Notes under the pieces: model-generated
Told to the model about the DNA's origin: nothing
The model's input: only the letters and a program-made list of their open reading frames with translations
Databases searched by the model: none
Origin: Candidatus Fermentithermobacillaceae bacterium
GTDB taxonomy: Bacteria > Bacillota > Sulfobacillia > Fermentithermobacillales > DUSS01
Reading direction: 5' to 3'
DNA length: 64,000 nucleotides
NCBI GenBank assembly: GCA_012842495.1
Contig: DUSS01000027.1
Coordinates: 103,251-167,250 of the forward strand
Shown: positions 59,832-64,000 of the stretch, piece after piece
Position numbering within the stretch: the first letter of the stretch is position 1
How the letters are laid out: each line of letters starts with the position of its first letter
Position numbers and translations under genes: made by a program

Positions 59832-60134
59832 TTAGACTATAGGACCACCCGGCAAGATGGCCCCGACGGCTGCAATGGGAACGAGGACTTCTCTAATATT
59901 GCCACCCGGCATCGGCACATGCACATCGACGTAGTCTTCACCTACGTAGGCCAGAAGTCCGTGCAGCACCATAGTACCGGCCATCCCCGAACCCGGAGGC
60001 CCGCCCATACCTACGTGCACTCCGGCAACGTACACGGTAACAGGCTGCTTCTCGGACAGCCTCAGCCTCTCGACCAGCGTCCGGGGCTGATCCCATATGG
60101 CTTCGGGGAAGTCCATGGGAACGTCGCTCTCCAC
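59832..60134 (-). CDS. Unrecognised 100-aa protein
   Basis: The GTG at 60134 has AAGGAGGTG six bases upstream. The N-terminal part is PMDFPEAIWDQPRTLVERLR; then PVTVYVAGVHVGMGGPPGSG is Gly-rich, and VLHGLLAYVGEDYVDVHVPM with REVLVPIAAVGAI looks like a small beta barrel of the kind seen in Sm-like proteins. No membrane helix or signal. It stands alone between the FNT terminator and the ABC exporter operon. I do not recognise the family. Confidence 0.65.
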   Translation of the reverse strand: MESDVPMDFPEAIWDQPRTLVERLRLSEKQPVTVYVAGVHVGMGGPPGSGMAGTMVLHGLLAYVGEDYVDVHVPMPGGNIREVLVPIAAVGAILPGGPIV

Positions 60135-60306
60135 CCCTCGCACCTCCTTGATTAGCTCGGTTTCACATATACATGTTATGTAAACGTTTGAACGAAGGTG
60201 CGCCGGGTGGGACCTTGCAAGGGTGCCTAACACGCCCGGCCAGCAGAAAGGTGTCCCGACTGTAACGCTCCCTTGGAGGCCAACTCTGCATTTATGAGGC
60301 CTCTCA

Positions 60307-61128
60307 TCAAAACTGTCCCAGCGTCCCTCTGCGTTTTGCCGCCCTCTCGAGAATTGAGAAAACCCATAATCCCACTCCAGGCACCAAAACCGCCGACCCG
60401 CCTGTCACGATGAACTCAAGAGGCACCGGCGCAAACGTAGGGGCCCCGGACACAGCCCACCTTATTAAATCCAGGCCGTACGTTAAGGGTATGAGCCGGG
60501 CTACGCTCTGCAAAGGCTTGGGAAGAACCGCGATGGAGTACGCTTCTCCCACAAGCAACGGCAGCAAGCAGTCCCACACGTACGTGAACATCCCCGACCT
60601 GAATACCAAAATCGCGGCGGCCAGGATGAGGCCGTAGCCGTAGACCACGAACAAATTGAGGATGAAAGCCACCGCCACCATCGGCCAGTTAGGGGTCACG
60701 CCCGCACCGAAAAACAGAAATCCCAGCGCCAGTGCAGCTAAAGCCTCCAAACTCGCCCGGAGCATCCCGTAGACTGATAAGCCCGTAAGGTAACACCAGG
60801 ATGGGAGCGGCGAGAGGAAGACGCTTTCCAGGGTTCCGCGCCGCATTTCGCCTTCCAGGGAAAAGCCGAAGTAAAGTTGGGTTTCGATGTACGACCACAG
60901 GACCATCGACGTGAGGATGAAAGCTCTGTAGTCGGGGACGCCGGCGAGGGAGCGAGAAGCCGCGTCGCCAGGAGGGATGAAAGCTCTCGCCAGATACATG
61001 GATACCGCAACGGAAAAGAACGGGCCCACAAGAGATGTCCAAAAGTCCACCGGATACCTCGTGGATGTGAGGACCCGTTGCCCCGCGACAGCGAATACAC
61101 CCCTGACGTAAAAGCGCAAGGTGTTCAA
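60307..61128 (-). CDS. ABC-2 type permease (third gene of the exporter operon)
   Basis: About 273 aa with six hydrophobic segments. TLRFYVRGVFAVAGQRVLTS and YPVDFWTSLVGPFFSVAVSM at the N terminus, and FGFSLEGEMRRGTLESVFLS, the ABC-2 signature that precedes the third helix. The TTG at 61128 is supported by GGGAGGA about eight bases upstream. It resembles the partner permease and the pair likely forms a heterodimer. Cargo unknown; drugs, lipids or polysaccharide are typical for this class. Confidence 0.88.
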   Translation of the reverse strand: MNTLRFYVRGVFAVAGQRVLTSTRYPVDFWTSLVGPFFSVAVSMYLARAFIPPGDAASRSLAGVPDYRAFILTSMVLWSYIETQLYFGFSLEGEMRRGTLESVFLSPLPSWCYLTGLSVYGMLRASLEALAALALGFLFFGAGVTPNWPMVAVAFILNLFVVYGYGLILAAAILVFRSGMFTYVWDCLLPLLVGEAYSIAVLPKPLQSVARLIPLTYGLDLIRWAVSGAPTFAPVPLEFIVTGGSAVLVPGVGLWVFSILERAAKRRGTLGQF

Positions 61129-61177
61129 AGGACTTCCTCCCTTCGGTGGGACATTTCCGTAACGCACGGCGCAGGCG

Positions 61178-62035
61178 TCAGTATGTTCCAACCGTTCCCC
61201 GCTTCCGCGTCAACCGCTCGAACACAAGGAAGCCCGCGTATCCCACCAACGGTATGACCGCAGCCATCGTCGAAAGCACTGCAATCTCAGTCCCAAGATC
61301 TCCCCATGAAGCTCCCTCGAGGATCACAGCACGCAGCGTGGTAAGTACCCACGCAAGCGGGGTCAGCCGCGAAAACCCCCGAATCCACACCGGAAGCACG
61401 GATAGGGGAAACGTCACGCCCGCCAGCAACATGTGTAGCTCGTTGCCCATCGAGACGAGGGATTGCGATTCTTTCAAGAGCATAACTAGCCCGGAATAGA
61501 CAAAGCCGAGACCGTACAGGGCCGACCATGAAAGGACCACTACCAGTGCGAACAGAGTCCAATTCACCTTGAAGGAAACACCGAAAAAGACCCGGACCAG
61601 CAACAGGATTATGAATGTAGTGACGCTGTTGATCACGGTGTGGGCTATGGAGTTCCCCAAAACCAGAAGACCTCTGGGAACAGGGGTCAGCCACAGCTCT
61701 TCCAACGTACCCTCTACTTGCTCATCCCGAAAGGAAAAGCCTATTTCCCACAGGATGTTGGTCACCCAGAGGTACATCGCGGCGCCGATGGCGATGAAGC
61801 CGACGTACTCAGCGGTTCCCGCCCACCTTGCGAAGAAAAGGCGGCCTGTATCCGCAGGTCCGGAGTAAAACCGCGCTTGAAAGATGAAAGGAAGTACGAA
61901 CAGAAAAGGTGCCACAAACCAGGTTAAAAAGTCAGCCTTGTACGCCCACTCCTGCAAGAGCCTCTTTCGCGTCATCGCAACCAACACGCGTAACTGGTAC
62001 AGCGGCGACAGCGTTCCGACAGATCGACTGTGCAT
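61178..62035 (-). CDS. ABC-2 type permease (second gene of the exporter operon)
   Basis: 285 aa. TRKRLLQEWAYKADFLTWFV opens the protein and FSFRDEQVEGTLEELWLTPV is the ABC-2 signature. Six hydrophobic segments. ATG at 62035 with GGGAGGTG seven bases upstream. It lies between the ATPase gene and a second, related permease with short gaps, in one operon. Confidence 0.9.
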   Translation of the reverse strand: MHSRSVGTLSPLYQLRVLVAMTRKRLLQEWAYKADFLTWFVAPFLFVLPFIFQARFYSGPADTGRLFFARWAGTAEYVGFIAIGAAMYLWVTNILWEIGFSFRDEQVEGTLEELWLTPVPRGLLVLGNSIAHTVINSVTTFIILLLVRVFFGVSFKVNWTLFALVVVLSWSALYGLGFVYSGLVMLLKESQSLVSMGNELHMLLAGVTFPLSVLPVWIRGFSRLTPLAWVLTTLRAVILEGASWGDLGTEIAVLSTMAAVIPLVGYAGFLVFERLTRKRGTVGTY

Positions 62036-62098
62036 CGCATACCACCTCCCGTTCGTATCGCTTCGCGGGTTCCTCTCGTCGGCTTCTCTTTCACCGAT

Positions 62099-63226
62099 TC
62101 ATTCGCTTGTGGGCCCCGTGAGCTCAACGAAGACGTCCTCGAGCCGGGGTCTCGAGACGTTGAACCCGGTCACCCGCCAGCCTCCGTTGGTCAGGGTCAC
62201 GGCAATGGACGGAAATTCATCGGCGACCTTCCGGCCCTTCACCACGACTTTGTATCCGTCGTCTTGCCTGGCCACCGTCACCGAGCATTTTGAGCATCTG
62301 GCTTCCACGGCCCGCCTCACGAGCTCTTCAATTTGCAAACGGTCGCTTTCTATAGCAGCTTCTTCCGGGATTTCGTTTTCCGTCATCCGCCTGTCAATAG
62401 CGGGGCGACCTGTCATCGGCTCTTTAGCTTTACCCTCTTCTTTGAGGCCCGGCCCGGTTACCGCAAGAGCGTACCTTTCGCAGGTCACCTCCAGGACATC
62501 CAACCCGGTGCTAAGAGCACGGAGAGCTTCAGGGGCATCCTGGGCCAGGATACGGCCTCCGTGAATAATGGCCACCCTGGTGCAAACCTCCTCCGCTTCC
62601 TGCAGGTTATGGGTGGTGAGGAGCACGGTCTTTCCCGTCGCGGCAAGTTCCTGGACCATCCGCCGAAGCATCCTGGCCGAGTGTACGTCCAGACCAGCGG
62701 TGGGTTCGTCAAGGATCAGTACTGGGGGGTCATGGAGGATAGCTCGGGCCAGCGCGAGCCTTTGGCGCATGCCTGTGGAATAGTTTTCCACGCGCTCATC
62801 AGCTCGTTGGGAAAGCCCGACGATATCGAGGACCTGTTCGATCCTGTTTTCTAATGCCCGGGGTGGGATTCCATAAAGCGTGCCGAAGAACCGCAGGTTT
62901 TCTCGAGCTGTGAGTTTCCAGTAGTGACTCCTCTCGCCGGGCAAAAGACATCCTATGCTCCGTCTCACATCGACAGGTTGCTTTAAAACGTCAAATCCGT
63001 TCACCACCGCCGTCCCGGAGGTCGGCTCCAAAAGAGTAGCTAGCATCCGGATGGTTGTAGTCTTGCCGGCCCCGTTAACTCCAAGTAAACCGAAAAGTTC
63101 ACCGCGGCAAATGCGAAGGTTAAGGTCTAAAACGGCCTTTATCTCCCTGGTCTCGGTCTTCCGGTCCGTGGTTTGGCGGACCCTGTAGACTTTCGTAAGC
63201 CCTTCTGTTGTGATGGCGTACTCCAC
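62099..63226 (-). CDS. ABC-2 type exporter ATPase (DrrA/CcmA-like)
   Basis: About 375 aa. Walker A LLGVNGAGKTTTIRML, signature ENYSTGMRQRLALARAIL, Walker B VLILDEPTAGLDVHS and TTHNLQEAEEVC. The C-terminal part after about residue 220 is longer than usual: a charged insert (LKEEGKAKEPMTGRPAIDRR) is followed by the ordinary closing domain PRLEDVFVELTG. GTG at 63226 with GAGGAGGGG six bases upstream. First gene of a three-gene export operon. Confidence 0.93.
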   Translation of the reverse strand: MEYAITTEGLTKVYRVRQTTDRKTETREIKAVLDLNLRICRGELFGLLGVNGAGKTTTIRMLATLLEPTSGTAVVNGFDVLKQPVDVRRSIGCLLPGERSHYWKLTARENLRFFGTLYGIPPRALENRIEQVLDIVGLSQRADERVENYSTGMRQRLALARAILHDPPVLILDEPTAGLDVHSARMLRRMVQELAATGKTVLLTTHNLQEAEEVCTRVAIIHGGRILAQDAPEALRALSTGLDVLEVTCERYALAVTGPGLKEEGKAKEPMTGRPAIDRRMTENEIPEEAAIESDRLQIEELVRRAVEARCSKCSVTVARQDDGYKVVVKGRKVADEFPSIAVTLTNGGWRVTGFNVSRPRLEDVFVELTGPTSE

Positions 63227-63279
63227 GTTTGGCCCCTCCTCTCCGGAGAGACCTCCCAAAACTTGCCCTCTGAAACTTG

Positions 63280-63430
63280 AACCACGGGAGAGGCTCCCGT
63301 GGTTCTCTTACCATGATCTGATTAACCATTTACGTATGCTGTTCGAGCTGGCCACTTGTAACCAGCTTTTCCGGCTACGTGCAAAAAGGCCTCTCCGGTA
63401 TAATGACAGGTATCTAGCTAGTTACCGGAG
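63280..63430. promoter_or_regulatory. Hairpin and inverted repeat upstream of the exporter operon
   Basis: AACCACGGGAG (63280-63290) and CTCCCGTGGTT (63294-63304) form an 11-bp stem with a 3-base loop. Further up, CTCCGGTA (63393-63400) and TACCGGAG (63423-63430) are inverted arms; TATAAT (plus strand, 63399-63404) overlaps the left arm. The rest of the gap 63227-63661 shows no supported gene. Confidence 0.45.
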
Positions 63431-63661
63431 ATGGTCATGCCGGCACCTCCTCATCAGGGCAAACCGGGAACTCTGCTTCTCCTTGAGCTGCCACACTACA
63501 ATCGCAGCGGTGCGGGACCGTTAGGGCGCCAATGCCCGCAATATCCCACGCTAACTTGATGGTTCTATAATTCCTGCTAATTGGCCGCCACACGAACCAG
63601 AGCTGAACCTCAGCACGAGTATAGTAACGTATCACAGGAGGCTTTGTCTATTTAGGCGTGC

Positions 63662-63723
63662 TCGTTACCTCACGTAAAAATCTAAACGAATTAGATTCGT
63701 TGCCTCACATAAGTCTAAACGAA
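63662..63723. repeat. Direct repeats at the end of an insertion sequence
   Basis: Two similar copies: 63662-63690 (TCGTTACCTCACG then TAAAAATCTAAACGAA) and 63697-63723 (TCGTTGCCTCACATAA then GTCTAAACGAA). Between them AACGAA and TTCGTT are inverted. The second copy overlaps the transposase stop codon. They are probably subterminal transposase sites at the 3' end of the element. Confidence 0.5.
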
Positions 63724-64000
63724 GGCGGCCGAATCCTCGGTGGACAGGTTTTCGGCCGCGTTTCCCTTGCTTGCACTGTACAGTGCAAGTTTCTTCTGGT
63801 GTGCGATGATCTTTCTCTTCAGGTCTACCGGGTTGAGCCGGGCGAATATGTCCCGTAGCTGGTTTTTGACGTTCTGGTCGACGTACTCCGAGGCCAGGAC
63901 TCGTTGATAAGGGGTTGCGGGCTTGTCGTACCGTTTTATCACCTTGCTACCGACCCGTTCCTTGCTAATCAGTTTCACAGATGGCTGAAAGAAATTCTGA
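63715..64000 (-). mobile_element. Insertion sequence transposase, C-terminal part (continues past the window)
   Basis: The frame is open to base 64000. The visible part reads NFFQPSVKLISKERVGSKVI followed by KRYDKPATPYQRVLASEYVD and NPVDLKRKIIAHQKKLALYS. This is the end of a DDE integrase-type transposase: NFF-P-x-KL plus the TPYQR-L-x-S/A motif are typical of that group. The stop at 63715 and nearby direct repeats mark the right end of the element. Family assignment needs the part outside the window. Confidence 0.82.

Noticed and set aside
63435..63635. Minus-strand 66-codon frame between the exporter operon and the IS
   Set aside because: No ribosome site, odd composition, no similarity that I recognise; probably chance.

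Overview
This 64 kb window reads as chromosomal DNA of a spore-forming, strictly anaerobic and probably thermophilic Bacillota (Firmicutes) lineage of moderately high GC. The main pointers are a SigI/RsgI sigma/anti-sigma pair, an AbrB/SpoVT regulator, TrmK next to a YqfO-type protein, NrdR with a B12-dependent ribonucleotide reductase, indolepyruvate:ferredoxin oxidoreductase, and two tiny single-helix proteins of the YjcZ sporulation type. Strong GGAGG-type ribosome sites sit in front of many GTG and TTG starts. RNase P RNA has type A architecture. I cannot name the species from sequence alone.

Layout. 0-7.5 kb: 3' part of dnaE, a small zinc-ribbon protein, nth, murD, a DUF1189 membrane protein, aspartate aminotransferase. 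7.6-16.5 kb: a large membrane protein with what looks like a dead M28 peptidase domain, a PAP2 phosphatase, a class V aminotransferase, and an AbrB-led operon of two half ABC exporters. 16.8-25.1 kb: a membrane serine protease, iorAB, sigI-rsgI, a DinG-type helicase. 25.2-31.4 kb: nrdR plus an intein-interrupted nrdJ, a hotdog thioesterase, and a compact PadR regulator/Cys-His small protein unit with its own promoter and terminator. 31.6-35.2 kb: a ChlI/ChlD-like AAA+/VWA pair. 35.4-42 kb: a lipoprotein, an M20 amidohydrolase, a ThiF/MoeB protein, a decarboxylase-amidase-CofE-like run, a DtxR/MntR regulator. 42-51.7 kb: an S-layer protein, M28 and M48 membrane proteases meeting tail to tail, membrane proteins, rnpB, LemA with a TPM protein, RNase HI. 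51.7-58 kb: a degenerate Nif3/YqfO protein, trmK, an M14 carboxypeptidase, a class III aminotransferase. 58-64 kb: two tiny membrane proteins, an FNT channel, a 100-residue unknown, a three-gene ABC exporter, and the end of an insertion sequence running off the window.

The genes are mostly housekeeping and envelope functions in short operons. The points that deserve attention are: (1) the nrdJ intein, placed directly before the catalytic cysteine, with an atypical penultimate residue and a damaged endonuclease motif; (2) the self-contained PadR/Cys-His unit, which looks like a metal or redox sensor; (3) two proteins that keep a family fold but have lost its metal ligands (M28-like at 7.7-10.1 kb and Nif3-like at 51.7-52.9 kb); (4) short-period in-frame tandem repeats that built the disordered tails or linkers of NrdR, RsgI and the ChlI-like ATPase, and a 17-bp array in front of the M28 gene; (5) an RsgI that lacks the Asn-Pro self-cleavage site. 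No CRISPR array, tRNA, rRNA or prophage was found.
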